Shown: positions 8,515-18,043, counted from the first letter of the stretch. The stretch: 64,000 nt of DNA from Methanobacteriota archaeon (GCA_017857235.1 JAFMDN010000001.1:1-64000); one strand, 5' to 3'. Notes: generated from the letters alone by a model not told the origin. Numbers and translations: made by a program.

Positions 8515-8709
8515 ATGAAATCACTAATTAGAAAATGTCAGAAATGCGGAAATTATACCCTGGAGGAAATTTGTCCAAAGTGTGGTTCTAAAACTGTTCA
8601 GGCTTTGCCACCAAGATTTTCACCAGAAGATAAATATGGTAAATATAGATTATTAACGTATTACGGAGGTAATAAAGATGGAGACAGTAATAATAAAGGG
8701 TCAGAGTAA
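8515..8709 (+). CDS. nop10: H/ACA RNP protein Nop10
   Basis: A 64-residue component of the H/ACA guide RNP that directs pseudouridylation. The zinc ribbon is C8, C11 (KCQKCGNYT) and C20, C23 (ICPKCGS). The conserved PPRFSPEDKYGKYR element (32-45) follows. The ATG directly abuts the aIF2-alpha stop. The last 32 nt overlap the following gene, so the tail after about residue 53 is probably unconserved. Confidence 0.93.
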   Translation: MKSLIRKCQKCGNYTLEEICPKCGSKTVQALPPRFSPEDKYGKYRLLTYYGGNKDGDSNNKGSE

Positions 8710-9430
8710 GTTAAAAATAAATTCACCTGTATTTATTGCAGGTCTTCCTGGTATTGGCAATGTCGGTAAGATTGCTGTAGATTATTTAATTGAAAAACTT
8801 GAGGCAAAGAAGATAGCCGACCTTTATTCCTCTCATCTGCCACCCCAGGTAATGATAACTGAAAGTTCCAGAGCTAGGTTAGTAAGGAATGAATTATATT
8901 TCAAGAGGTTAAGAAAGAAGGATTATCTATTCTTTACGGGGGATTTTCAAGGATTAACCTCCCAGGGACAATACGACATTTCGTTTTCAATTTTAGACTA
9001 TATATCTAAATTCAATCCTAATCTAATTATCACATTAGGTGGTTATCAAATAGGAAAGTTGGTAGAAGTACCAAGGGTATTAGGTGCATATACGAGCGAT
9101 GATGCAAGGAAAAAATTGGAAAGTTTAGGTGTAGTATTCTCAAAAAATGAACCAGGAGGCGGCATAATAGGAGGAGCTGGTTTGCTGTTAGGCCTGGGCT
9201 ATGAAATCTTTAATGTAGAAGGCGTATGCTTAATGGGAGAAACATCGGGATACTTTTCTGATCCTAAATCAGCGAAGCAAGTAGTTTCTGTTCTGGCCAA
9301 ATTCTTAAACCTTGACATTGACATAAAGGATCTTGAGGACAAAGCCAAAGAAATAGATGAATTAACAAACAAGATGATGGAACTACCTGCAAGTGAAGAG
9401 AAGAAAGAAGATCTGGGATATTTTGGATAG
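8678..9430 (+). CDS. PAC2-family protein (proteasome assembly chaperone-like)
   Basis: A 250-residue protein of the PAC2/DUF75 family, found in archaea downstream of aIF2-alpha and Nop10. The N-terminal motif FIAGLPGIGNVGKIAVDYL and the glycine-rich GGGIIGGAGLLLGLG segment near residue 160-175 are typical. Eukaryotic relatives help assemble the 20S proteasome; the archaeal function is not settled. The start overlaps Nop10 by 32 nt, and an AGGTAATAAAG sequence upstream supports the ATG at 8678. Confidence 0.88.
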   Translation: METVIIKGQSKLKINSPVFIAGLPGIGNVGKIAVDYLIEKLEAKKIADLYSSHLPPQVMITESSRARLVRNELYFKRLRKKDYLFFTGDFQGLTSQGQYDISFSILDYISKFNPNLIITLGGYQIGKLVEVPRVLGAYTSDDARKKLESLGVVFSKNEPGGGIIGGAGLLLGLGYEIFNVEGVCLMGETSGYFSDPKSAKQVVSVLAKFLNLDIDIKDLEDKAKEIDELTNKMMELPASEEKKEDLGYFG

Positions 9431-9435
9431 AAAAA

Positions 9436-9861
9436 TTAATTTTTTATCTTATTAGTCACTTTAATGTCCTTGATTACTGTAGATGGGTATTGGCCATTCT
9501 CATCCTTTTCGAGATACTTTACCATGTCCCAAATTGTTAGCAAGGATCTGGATACACAGTTTAGTGCTTCCATTTCAACCCCTGTCTTATAATGTGCCTT
9601 AACCCGGCAATTAACCTCAACCTCTTCATCGAGCAAATGAACTTCAACATCTATAGATTCAATAGGAATCATATGGCAATGTGGCAAATCATGAAATGTT
9701 TCCTTTCCACCCATAATGCCTGCTAATTTGGCAGCTTCTATCACATTTCCTTTTTTTATCTGATTTTTTCTTATTAATTCTATTGTTTCCTTCTTCAATT
9801 TTATTTTTCCTGATGCAGAAGCTATTCTAAGTGATATTTCCTTGTGAGATATGTCAATCAT
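9436..9861 (-). CDS. moaC: Cyclic pyranopterin monophosphate synthase MoaC
   Basis: A 141-residue enzyme converting 3',8-cyclo-7,8-dihydro-GTP to cyclic pyranopterin monophosphate in molybdenum/tungsten cofactor synthesis. It starts MIDISHKEISLRIASASGKI; the conserved loop with HDLPHCHMIPIESIDVEV (active-site His and Cys region) and the C-terminal YPSTVIKDIKV are present. The start overlaps the lysS stop by 4 nt, so it is the last gene of the gfcR-lysS-moaC unit. No other moa gene is in the window. Confidence 0.93.
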   Translation of the reverse strand: MIDISHKEISLRIASASGKIKLKKETIELIRKNQIKKGNVIEAAKLAGIMGGKETFHDLPHCHMIPIESIDVEVHLLDEEVEVNCRVKAHYKTGVEMEALNCVSRSLLTIWDMVKYLEKDENGQYPSTVIKDIKVTNKIKN

Positions 9862-11390
9862 TTCAGATAATGATTCAGTCTCTCAATTATAAAGTTTCTG
9901 TCCAATGACGTAAATAGAAAACCCAGTCTTGGTCCCGAATCCTTACCAAGGAATATTTGATAAAGTAAGTTAAAACATGATTTCTGATCCCCAACGGTCT
10001 CTTTGCAAGATTCGTGAATTATTTTATTGACCTCATCGGGTGTAAGATCAGTGTTGAGCCTTTGCTTCAAATAGCTAAGGAAATTCTTTTGATTCTCATT
10101 TATATCCATGGACGGCGGAACTTCGAGTATTTTAATCTTAAATTCATCAGGGGCAAAATTTTCTAACCAAAATTTAGCCGCATTTATTCTCCTCATTAAG
10201 TGAGAAAGGTCTCCGGATAGATCATAACCCGACCTTTTTAGGGATGCCATTATTTCATTAATGTCCTTTTTTAATTGGACCAGGTTTATTATATGAGAGA
10301 ATGATACTTGAACTGGCATGCTTTCTGGTATTCCATTTACCTGCGAAAGTTCATAGATTCTTTTCAAATCTTCAAGCCTTTCAGTATCATTAGGTTGTTC
10401 TTTGCCGAAATAAATCCTCTCGTATATATCGTATTCATTAACCAGAGATATTAGGCCTCTTCCAGTGTCCATCTCAATATGTCTTTCAGGGTTGTTCCTT
10501 GCAATCAAAAATCTTAGTACCTCGGGAGGTACCATTCTTACCATATCTATTGCCCTTACCAATATACCCTTGGATGAGTGCATTGCACCCATTCCCCGCA
10601 AATGTATCCACTCATAAACAATTGGGAAGGGGGGGTCAATGCCAAATACCTCTTTAGCAATCCTTTTTCCTGTATCATAAGAACCGCCGGCTGAAGCATG
10701 GTCCTTACCGAAAGGCTCCACCGTTACTCCAAGTACCAACCATTTGGCTGGCCACTCAACCCTCCAAGGAAGTTTTCCATTTCCGTTTCTTATATCTCTT
10801 CTCCCTGTATTTCCACAGTTTTCGCATCTATACTTGGCAACGGGCCATTCATAACTTTCTATAACGGTCTTATCTATCCTCCCACAGGATTCACATTCAA
10901 CGTTGAATGGATAGTATTCGCCTTCTATTTGTTTTCCAGATACTTCAGAAAGAATGCTTGCAATTAATTCTCTTTTTTCCATAGCTACTTTTATGCTTTC
11001 ATTAAATAATCCTTGCTCGTAAAGCTCGTGTGTTCTTAGAAAAACTGGATTGGCTCCCACCAGTTTCATTGTTTCAATAAATGGTTCTATGAATTGATCA
11101 CTCCAGGATTTGTGCTTTCCATCCGGTGCCGGCGTTTTAAAGAGTGGAGTCCCGATGTACTTTGAAAAAGATTGATCTATGCCTGCAGGTACCTTTCTCA
11201 ATGGATCCATATCATCAGCTTCATAATAGAATTTAGCGGACTTGCCTGCAGACTTAAGAGCTCTATACACTAATTCTCCAGTAAGAACCTCTCTCATGTT
11301 ACCTACATGGATCTCACCGGATGGACTTATGGCTGTAGATATGACTGCGTTATCTTTAATTTTAGAAGCTGCAACATCTGCCCAATGCAT
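9858..11390 (-). CDS. lysS: Lysyl-tRNA synthetase, class I
   Basis: A 510-residue class I LysRS (archaeal LysK type). The HIGH-like signature is PSGEIHVGN (23-31). The KMSKS-like loop is MHSSKG (270-275), followed by ILVRAIDMVRMVPPEVLRFL. A zinc site is formed by C166, C169, C189 and C192. The C-terminal helical anticodon-binding domain is complete. The start shares one base with the gfcR stop and the end overlaps moaC. Confidence 0.96.
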   Translation of the reverse strand: MHWADVAASKIKDNAVISTAISPSGEIHVGNMREVLTGELVYRALKSAGKSAKFYYEADDMDPLRKVPAGIDQSFSKYIGTPLFKTPAPDGKHKSWSDQFIEPFIETMKLVGANPVFLRTHELYEQGLFNESIKVAMEKRELIASILSEVSGKQIEGEYYPFNVECESCGRIDKTVIESYEWPVAKYRCENCGNTGRRDIRNGNGKLPWRVEWPAKWLVLGVTVEPFGKDHASAGGSYDTGKRIAKEVFGIDPPFPIVYEWIHLRGMGAMHSSKGILVRAIDMVRMVPPEVLRFLIARNNPERHIEMDTGRGLISLVNEYDIYERIYFGKEQPNDTERLEDLKRIYELSQVNGIPESMPVQVSFSHIINLVQLKKDINEIMASLKRSGYDLSGDLSHLMRRINAAKFWLENFAPDEFKIKILEVPPSMDINENQKNFLSYLKQRLNTDLTPDEVNKIIHESCKETVGDQKSCFNLLYQIFLGKDSGPRLGFLFTSLDRNFIIERLNHYLK

Positions 11391-11980
11391 TATCCAATCA
11401 TCCTTGCCCTTATTAGACCTCTTATCGGTACACCTAAAATTTCATCTTTTTCGGTTTTATTTACAATTACCACTATTAAAACTGGTTCTCCACCTTCCGA
11501 TTTAACTGCTTCAATAGCTTTTGAAACAGTTTCCCCGGTGCTCACCACGTCATCCACTATGACTACTTTCTTTCCAGTTACCTTTGCATAATTGCTAGAA
11601 AATGAGCCTTCCCCTTTATGTGGAGACGGCCTAAATATGGCGATTTCTTTCCCAAGTATATCTGATATGAATGTGGCAAATGGAATTCCATTTATGGTAA
11701 TACCTAATATTGTGTCGGGCTCAATCCCTCTGCTGTAAAGTTCTTCGTTAATAATGTCTGCCATGATTTCTGAAAGATAATAGATTCTAGAACTGTATAC
11801 ACCTATGCTCCTCCAGCCTATTTTAACATCCCTGGGTGCCTCTTTGCCTTTATATTCACCACTCAGGAGCCATAGGATAGTGTTCAATGATAAATGCATT
11901 TCCGTTGAAATTTCCTTGTCACTCAACCCTTTTTCCTTTAATTCTTTGGCCTTTTTAGCTAATTCTTCAATGCTTTTCAT
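11390..11980 (-). CDS. gfcR: GfcR-type transcriptional regulator (HTH plus orotate phosphoribosyltransferase-like domain)
   Basis: 196 residues. A helix-turn-helix at about 18-45 (GLSDKEISTEMHLSLNTILWLL) precedes a PRTase fold with the PRPP loop VVIVDDVVSTGET (139-151). This PyrE-like family is known as GfcR, a sugar-catabolism regulator characterised in haloarchaea, so an enzymatic OPRT role is less likely. Start chosen at the ATG at 11980, with GGTGAT 4 nt upstream; a GTG at 11989 overlaps that site. Its regulon here is unknown. Confidence 0.85.
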   Translation of the reverse strand: MKSIEELAKKAKELKEKGLSDKEISTEMHLSLNTILWLLSGEYKGKEAPRDVKIGWRSIGVYSSRIYYLSEIMADIINEELYSRGIEPDTILGITINGIPFATFISDILGKEIAIFRPSPHKGEGSFSSNYAKVTGKKVVIVDDVVSTGETVSKAIEAVKSEGGEPVLIVVIVNKTEKDEILGVPIRGLIRARMIG

Positions 11981-12126
11981 ATTAATCACCCTCAGTACTC
12001 ATAGGGGTCATCACAGCACTAGCTCAGCTGACCCTCTTTTCATCATTCTATTTGTAATATATGTTATCTATTTAATTTTATAGGATTTCCCAAATTCAAG
12101 CAATTGTGAATAATAGAAATATGTAA

Positions 12127-13533
12127 ATGGTATTTCTAACTATGTACGATTTTCTGGATGCAAGAATTCTTGACAGAAATGCGATTTATTACAATGTTGA
12201 CATGGAGAAGCTCATGGAAAACGCAGGTGCCGCAGTAGCCAATTTCGCATCAAAATTGGGAAATAAATTTCTTGTAATTGTTGGACCGGGAAATAACGGG
12301 GGAGATGGTTACGTAGCTGCTAAAAACCTGAAAATGATGAAAAAGGATGTACAGATTAAAATATTGTTGGAACCTGAGTCACCCCTTGCTATAAAAAAGA
12401 AACATGAGTGTGAGAAAATTGGAATCCCATTTTACAACAGTGAAAATTATAATGAATTTGATGTTATTATCGATGCCTTATTGGGAATAGGCATAAAGGG
12501 CATTCCAAGAGAGCCTTATTTTTCGGAAATCAATAGAATTAATCAATCCAGAGCCTTAAAAGTATCTGTGGACGTCCCATCTGGATTCCCTTCAGATCAT
12601 TCAGTGAAGGCAGACTTCACTGTTACCATGCAATTTATTAAAAAAGGAATGAATGAATCCAGATGCGGTAAAATAATAGTCGTTGATGTTGGTTTTCCTC
12701 CCGAAACAATATATAACATTGGCCCGGGGGAAATGCTAGCATTCCCTAAAAATTCCCCAGACTCCCATAAGGGGGATAATGGAATTTTGATTGCCGTAGC
12801 GGGATCCACTGAATATTATGGATCTGCTGTCTATACTGTAAAATCAGCATTAAGAATGGGGGTTGATCTTGTTTATTTGTTTACTCCTGTAATGGCTGCC
12901 AATAGGATTTCACCTCATGTTTACGATGTGATAATTAGAGATTCTGGAAGAGAATATTTTGAAATTAGAGCCGATCTCTTAAATATGATCGAGAAAAAAA
13001 ATGTGGGGGTAGCTATAGGTCCTGGATTATCTAAAAATAAAGTAGCATTGGAAAACGCCAAAAATGTAATTCACTTTTCATTGGCTAACAAAAGGCCAAT
13101 AGTAATAGATGCAGATCCCCTCATAATTTCAAAGGATTTCAATTATGAAGGGTTAGGTGTCCTTACTCCCCATCATGGAGAGTTTAGAAATTCATTTGAT
13201 CTAGATCCAACTGAAGAGAATGCTAAGAAAATAGCCAAAGATATTAATGCAGTAATTTTTTTAAAAGGTAAGGTTGACATAATCACCGATGGATATCGTG
13301 CCAAATATAACAAAGAATTCCACCATGAATCTATGACACGTGGAGGGACAGGTGATTTGTTAACTGGAAGTATTGGTGGACTACTATCAAAGGGTGTCGA
13401 TCCATATCATGCTGCGTGCCTTGCCTCATATATAGTAGGAAAATCAGGATTGTTGGCTTTCAAGAAACTTGGGTATTCATACTATACTTCAGAAATACTG
13501 GATAATTATTCAATAGTAATGAATGAGAAATAA
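12127..13533 (+). CDS. nnr: Bifunctional NAD(P)H-hydrate epimerase/dehydratase
   Basis: A 468-residue metabolite-repair enzyme that restores hydrated NAD(P)H. The N-terminal YjeF_N epimerase domain (about 1-205) carries GPGNNGGDGYVAA (53-65). The C-terminal ribokinase-like dehydratase domain (about 210-465) carries TRGGTGDLLTG near residue 403-413. Both catalytic modules are complete. The start may be the ATG at 12127 or an in-frame ATG at 12142. It is followed after 30 bases by the CBS/HPF-like gene. Confidence 0.93.
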   Translation: MVFLTMYDFLDARILDRNAIYYNVDMEKLMENAGAAVANFASKLGNKFLVIVGPGNNGGDGYVAAKNLKMMKKDVQIKILLEPESPLAIKKKHECEKIGIPFYNSENYNEFDVIIDALLGIGIKGIPREPYFSEINRINQSRALKVSVDVPSGFPSDHSVKADFTVTMQFIKKGMNESRCGKIIVVDVGFPPETIYNIGPGEMLAFPKNSPDSHKGDNGILIAVAGSTEYYGSAVYTVKSALRMGVDLVYLFTPVMAANRISPHVYDVIIRDSGREYFEIRADLLNMIEKKNVGVAIGPGLSKNKVALENAKNVIHFSLANKRPIVIDADPLIISKDFNYEGLGVLTPHHGEFRNSFDLDPTEENAKKIAKDINAVIFLKGKVDIITDGYRAKYNKEFHHESMTRGGTGDLLTGSIGGLLSKGVDPYHAACLASYIVGKSGLLAFKKLGYSYYTSEILDNYSIVMNEK

Positions 13534-13563
13534 ATTTAATAGGATGAAATAATCAGAAATCAT

Positions 13564-14673
13564 ATGTTAATGGCAAGCGAAATAATGAGAAGGAAAGTTA
13601 TAACAATAGAGCCTGATGAAACCATTGCAACTGCAATATCAAGAATGATTGAGAACAACATACATCATTTGCCTGTTACTTCATCAAAGAAGTTTTTGGG
13701 CATGATAGGTTTTGATTCATTGTTGAGGAGGTCCGTTATTCCTGTCTCCACAAAAGTTTCAACATTAATGGAATACGGACCTAGGGGAAAGGAAGACTCA
13801 AGTGCAATAGATATTGCAAAATTGATGGTGGATGCCGGGAGAAAAGCAGTTGCCATAGTAGACGGTGATGAAAAATTAATTGGGATAATTACCACCACTG
13901 ATATTATTAAAAATATTTCAAAGATAATTAATCCTTCAGAATACAAAGTAGGGGATATAATGTCAAAAGAACCCATAACGGTAAATGAAGATGATAATGT
14001 TGATCTTGCCATAAAAACCATGAGAGAGATCGATGAATTTTCATTGCCAGTTGTAAATGAGTATGGCAAGCTGACTGGAATAATAAATATTGAAGATTTC
14101 AGCAGAGCTTATTGGCGAGATAAGGAGAAAATGTCTCAGGGCGAGTACTATAGAAACATGGGAAAAATAAAGGTAAAAGATGTTATGGTTCCACCAGTAT
14201 TTTCCAAGGAGGAAGATTCCTTAACTAAATGTTTAAAGCAGATGGATGAAATGAATTCAAAAATATGCGTAGTTGTCGACAATGAATTCAAACCAATAGG
14301 AATATTGACACATTCAGATCTGTTGGATGAGATTGTGAAATTGCAACCACAAGAAGGTGTACTTGTAAACATTTCTGGAATCAATTTCCCAGATTTGGAA
14401 ACTTATGATAGGATATATGAAATCATACAGAGAAGAATTAAGGGATTTGGAAAAATAAATAGATTAACCCCGAAAATACTTAATTTACATTTTGAAGAGC
14501 ATAAGCAGCAGTCTGGTGAGATAAAGTACTCTGTCAGAGGCAGGTTAACCACAGAGTCAAGAACATTTTATGCACGTGCATGGGACTGGGATTTATTTAA
14601 GGCAGTGAGAGAGTTGATGGACGAATTTAAAAGAATGATTGAAAAGGAAAAAGAAAAAAGGTTGGGGGAGTAA
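13564..14673 (+). CDS. Four-CBS-domain protein with HPF-like C-terminal domain
   Basis: 369 residues. Four CBS motifs lie at about 4-58, 64-122, 128-184 and 202-260; CBS pairs commonly bind adenine nucleotides. The last 105 residues (265-369) are not CBS. They predict beta (VLVNISG) - alpha (278-297) - three beta strands (299-341, ending RTFYARAWD) - alpha (342-365, DLFKAVRELMDEFKRMI). This is the order and residue pattern of the ribosome hibernation factor HPF/YfiA. Inference: an energy-sensing ribosome-binding protein. The in-frame ATG at 13570 is an alternative start. It sits between nnr and tldD. Confidence 0.75.
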   Translation: MLMASEIMRRKVITIEPDETIATAISRMIENNIHHLPVTSSKKFLGMIGFDSLLRRSVIPVSTKVSTLMEYGPRGKEDSSAIDIAKLMVDAGRKAVAIVDGDEKLIGIITTTDIIKNISKIINPSEYKVGDIMSKEPITVNEDDNVDLAIKTMREIDEFSLPVVNEYGKLTGIINIEDFSRAYWRDKEKMSQGEYYRNMGKIKVKDVMVPPVFSKEEDSLTKCLKQMDEMNSKICVVVDNEFKPIGILTHSDLLDEIVKLQPQEGVLVNISGINFPDLETYDRIYEIIQRRIKGFGKINRLTPKILNLHFEEHKQQSGEIKYSVRGRLTTESRTFYARAWDWDLFKAVRELMDEFKRMIEKEKEKRLGE

Positions 14674-16053
14674 GTGCATAATCTTGATAATTATCTAAAC
14701 TATTTGAACAGGTACTCAAATTTTTCAGAAGTTTATTTTTCAGGAACATTGGCAAATGGTATAAGCTTTAAAAATGGAAGTTTAAGCCAGGTATCCAGCA
14801 GTAACAGTTCTGGATATGCATTTCGCGCTTTAGACAGATCGATCTCTTTTGGAGCCACCAATGAAGAAGAATGGTCAATCGTTAAAGAACATCTGGATAG
14901 GGTAATAGAAAATTCAAGGGTTCCTGGAAGGAATAAATTGTCAAATGAGGGAGTATTCAAAGATAAATGGGAGGTTGCTGTAAAAAGAAAGATAGAAGAT
15001 ATGGCTTTAGAAGATAAGATTTCCATTTTAAAGGATATTGATCAAATTCTGATTGAAAAGAAAATACCCATGAGGATTCTTTCTATAGCAGATATAAGGC
15101 AAAAAGAGATATTGGTGAATTCAGAAGGGACAGAGATAGAAGGAGACATTTCTAAAGTTGCGTTTTTTGGAGTCATAGGTTATTACGAGAACGGAAACTT
15201 TGAACAGAGGTTCATACAGCTAGGATTTTCGGGAGGATATGAGGCCCTTGAATATTGGGACCTCTTCAATACTATCAGCAATGAAGCTGAAGCTTTAAAA
15301 AGGTCAGTAATTGCTAAATCAATAAATCCTGGTTATTACGATCTGGTGGTTGGGCCTGAAATTTCAGGAATAGTAGCACATGAAAGCGCCGGGCATCCCA
15401 TGGAATTAGATAGAATACTCGGGAGGGAAATGTCCCAAGCCGGTGAATCGTTCATTAAGTTTCAAGATATGGGGAAACAGGTAGGAAGCCAACATGTTAA
15501 TGTTGTTGATGATCCTACTATTGAGCACAGTTATGGATACTATAAATATGACAGGGACGGCGTCAAGGCGAAGAAGAGATACTTGTATAAAAATGGACTA
15601 ATAAATGAATTTTTGAGCAACAGGGAAAGTGCTGGTAGAGTCAATCTTAAAAGCACGGCTGCCTCTAGAATATCGGAGTGGGATAAAGATCCAATTCCTA
15701 GGATGAGTACTACCTTCATAGAACCAGGAGAATACAGTTTAGAAGAGTTGATAGAGGATGTCAAACTTGGTATTTATATGAAAAGCTACAATGAATGGAA
15801 CATAGATGACATAAGATTTAACGAGAAATACGTCGGGCTTGAAGCTTATATATTAGAGAATGGGAGAATAGGAGAACAAATTAGAAGACCTACACTGGAA
15901 ACAACCACAATTAAATTCTACAGTTCTATTGATGCTGTTGGAAAGGATCTTAAATTTTTTGCCGGAACTTGCGGAAAGGGGGATCCCATGCAGGGTGTAG
16001 ATGTTTGGATGGGTGGCCCGCATGCAAGACTCAGGAATATTTATATGCGGTGA
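14674..16053 (+). CDS. tldD: TldD metalloprotease subunit
   Basis: 459 residues; the catalytic half of the TldD/TldE protease. The zinc motif H236-E-S-A-G-H241 (VAHESAGHPMELD) is intact, and the conserved Cys region FAGTCGKGDPMQG lies near the C-terminus. In bacteria the pair trims modified peptides such as microcin B17. The GTG start directly follows the stop of the upstream gene, with a GGGGGAG ribosome-binding site. TldE follows after 5 nt. Confidence 0.93.
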   Translation: MHNLDNYLNYLNRYSNFSEVYFSGTLANGISFKNGSLSQVSSSNSSGYAFRALDRSISFGATNEEEWSIVKEHLDRVIENSRVPGRNKLSNEGVFKDKWEVAVKRKIEDMALEDKISILKDIDQILIEKKIPMRILSIADIRQKEILVNSEGTEIEGDISKVAFFGVIGYYENGNFEQRFIQLGFSGGYEALEYWDLFNTISNEAEALKRSVIAKSINPGYYDLVVGPEISGIVAHESAGHPMELDRILGREMSQAGESFIKFQDMGKQVGSQHVNVVDDPTIEHSYGYYKYDRDGVKAKKRYLYKNGLINEFLSNRESAGRVNLKSTAASRISEWDKDPIPRMSTTFIEPGEYSLEELIEDVKLGIYMKSYNEWNIDDIRFNEKYVGLEAYILENGRIGEQIRRPTLETTTIKFYSSIDAVGKDLKFFAGTCGKGDPMQGVDVWMGGPHARLRNIYMR

Positions 16054-16058
16054 TATTT

Positions 16059-17360
16059 ATGGATGCAGTAGAAGCACATGAATTTATAAAAAAATATGAT
16101 TTCGAAGAGGTAATTGTTAGAAAATTATCAACAAAAACACAGCAAGTTAAATTTTCAAACAATGAAATAGATATAACCAACAATTGGGATGAAACCGGCT
16201 TTGATATATATGTGACCAAAGGTAGAAAAATCTATAATTTCGATGTAAAGAATGAAAAAGATTTGGAAAAAAGTGTGATTAATGCGGAAAAGGCTTTAAG
16301 GCTTTTAGAAGACAATCCTGATTATTTTAAAATAAATTCTGAAAAATATCAATATAGAAGTAGGTCTAACCGAATTATTAAAATTTCAAATTTCGACATA
16401 TCTCAATTTACCAAAGATTTCCTAGAGGACAATATAAAATTCGCAAAAAGAATAGGGGGTACGATTTATAAAAAAAGTATGGAGCTTGAAGTCGTGACAA
16501 ATTACAATAATTTTAAGGATTTAAATAAATCAATAGAATTTAATGTGAGAGCATTCAATGAAAACGATATTCCTACACAGCAATCTTTTGCAACATCCCA
16601 TGATGATGATCTGGAAAATATTTACAAAGTTGGTGAAGAATTGAGGGATCACCTCAGGATGCTTGGTAAAACTGTACAGGGAAGCGAAGGAACCTATCAT
16701 GCAGTACTTCATCCATTGTTTTTTGCCTCAATAGTTTCTTATACATTGCCCATGGCTTCTGCTTATCAGGTAGATTCTGGAATATCGTTTTTTGCAGGAA
16801 GATTGAATCAGAAGATAGGTTCATCGTTGTTTACCTTGTATGATGATGCAACCGATGATAGCATGTTTGGTTCAAGGATAGCTGATGATGAAGGCGTACC
16901 TACTAAAAAGACTCCAGTAATAGAGAAAGGATTTGTGAAGAATTATCTCCATAATACAAGTACCGCTATAAAATTTAATTCTGAAAGTACAGGAAATGCT
17001 GGAATAATATCACCAACCCCCTGGCAGGTCTCGGTAGAACCAGGTACCGAAGATCCTAAGGAAATGATAGAATCCATAAGGGATGGACTTTATATTGTTA
17101 ACACATGGTACACAAGATTCCAGGACTACAGAGAAGGAATATTCTCCACTATTCCCAGAGACGGAATTTACAGGATAAAAAATGGGGAAGTAATTGAAAG
17201 TTGGACAGGAATGAGAGTTTCTGATTCTCTTATTAATATTTTCAAAGGCATAGAGGGAGTTTCTAGGGAAACCAAGAAGGTTAAATGGTGGGATGAAACA
17301 ATGTATTCAAAAGTTCCCTATGTGTACGTTAGCAAATTGAATATAACGAAAAGCAAATAA
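16059..17360 (+). CDS. pmbA: TldE/PmbA subunit
   Basis: 433 residues from the ATG at 16059, which has GGTGAT at 16049-16054, 4 nt upstream. The open frame extends further back inside tldD, but that part is out-of-frame overlap. It has the TldE fold (GSRIADDEGVPTKKTPVIEKG; STGNAG segment) but no HExxxH zinc motif, as expected for the non-catalytic partner of TldD. Adjacent genes and lengths support a heterodimer. Confidence 0.92.
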   Translation: MDAVEAHEFIKKYDFEEVIVRKLSTKTQQVKFSNNEIDITNNWDETGFDIYVTKGRKIYNFDVKNEKDLEKSVINAEKALRLLEDNPDYFKINSEKYQYRSRSNRIIKISNFDISQFTKDFLEDNIKFAKRIGGTIYKKSMELEVVTNYNNFKDLNKSIEFNVRAFNENDIPTQQSFATSHDDDLENIYKVGEELRDHLRMLGKTVQGSEGTYHAVLHPLFFASIVSYTLPMASAYQVDSGISFFAGRLNQKIGSSLFTLYDDATDDSMFGSRIADDEGVPTKKTPVIEKGFVKNYLHNTSTAIKFNSESTGNAGIISPTPWQVSVEPGTEDPKEMIESIRDGLYIVNTWYTRFQDYREGIFSTIPRDGIYRIKNGEVIESWTGMRVSDSLINIFKGIEGVSRETKKVKWWDETMYSKVPYVYVSKLNITKSK

Positions 17361-17388
17361 ATAAATAAATTTAATATTTTTATTTATT
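17360..17388. terminator. Bidirectional terminator candidate
   Basis: A perfect 10-base inverted repeat, aataaataaa (17360-17369) and tttatttatt (17379-17388) with a 9-base spacer, lies exactly between the convergent tldE and sod stop codons. The T-rich run reads correctly on both strands. Confidence 0.5.
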
Positions 17389-17389
17389 C

Positions 17390-18004
17390 TTACTCTGTCC
17401 AAACTTTGTGCATCTTCTTTGCTTTCTCCAATCTCTTGGCTACTACCTTCCAGTCAATGAGATTCAAATACGCATTTATGTAATCCTTTCTATTGGTCCC
17501 GTAGTCTATGAAATATGCGTGCTCAAAAACATCTAGAACCAGCAGTGGAACTAGAGTTACGAGGCCTCCAATATTGTGGGCATCATAAAGGAGATTATAC
17601 AATTTTCCATCTTCAAGGTTCAAGCCTAGAACTGCCCATCCTCTTCCGGCCATACCTGTGGCAACGAACTCATCTTTCCACTTTTCAAAAGTTCCGAAGC
17701 TCTTTTCGATCTCTTCCTTTACTTCCTTTGGAACTTCCGGCTGCGAATCTGTTAAATTTTCGAAATAATATTGATGCAGATACATTCCATTTCCGTTAAA
17801 GGTTTGTTCTAATTTCAGTGCCCTGAATTCGCTGTATGTTGCGGCACTTTTGGAGAGGTCAACGGTTCCAGATGCCAATTTATCAGCTATTTCATTGCTT
17901 TTATTTACATATCCATTATACAATTTCAGATGCTCTGCGAGCATTCTCTCGCTAATTCCTTTCAAACTCTTATAAGAAGGTAATTTTGCTGTGAATCCAG
18001 CCAT
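17390..18004 (-). CDS. sod: Superoxide dismutase, Fe/Mn family
   Basis: A 204-residue cytoplasmic enzyme that disproportionates superoxide. All four metal ligands are present: H25 (MLAEHLKLYN), H77 (GMYLHQYYF), D158 and H162 (LDVFEHAYF). The usual Trp of DVWEHAYF is Phe here. Start chosen at the ATG at 18004, with GGTG 5 nt upstream (GGTGAAAATT before ATG); a GTG at 18013 overlaps that site. Metal preference cannot be read with confidence. Confidence 0.95.
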   Translation of the reverse strand: MAGFTAKLPSYKSLKGISERMLAEHLKLYNGYVNKSNEIADKLASGTVDLSKSAATYSEFRALKLEQTFNGNGMYLHQYYFENLTDSQPEVPKEVKEEIEKSFGTFEKWKDEFVATGMAGRGWAVLGLNLEDGKLYNLLYDAHNIGGLVTLVPLLVLDVFEHAYFIDYGTNRKDYINAYLNLIDWKVVAKRLEKAKKMHKVWTE

Positions 18005-18043
18005 AATTTTCACCTATTCCATTATTAATTAATCATACTTAAA

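Noticed and set aside
11390-11980. Orotate phosphoribosyltransferase (PyrE)
   Set aside because: The N-terminal helix-turn-helix marks the GfcR regulator family and no pyrimidine genes are adjacent.
15969-16058. N-terminal extension of the TldE reading frame
   Set aside because: This part lies inside tldD in another frame; the ATG at 16059 has a GGTGAT site at the right distance.
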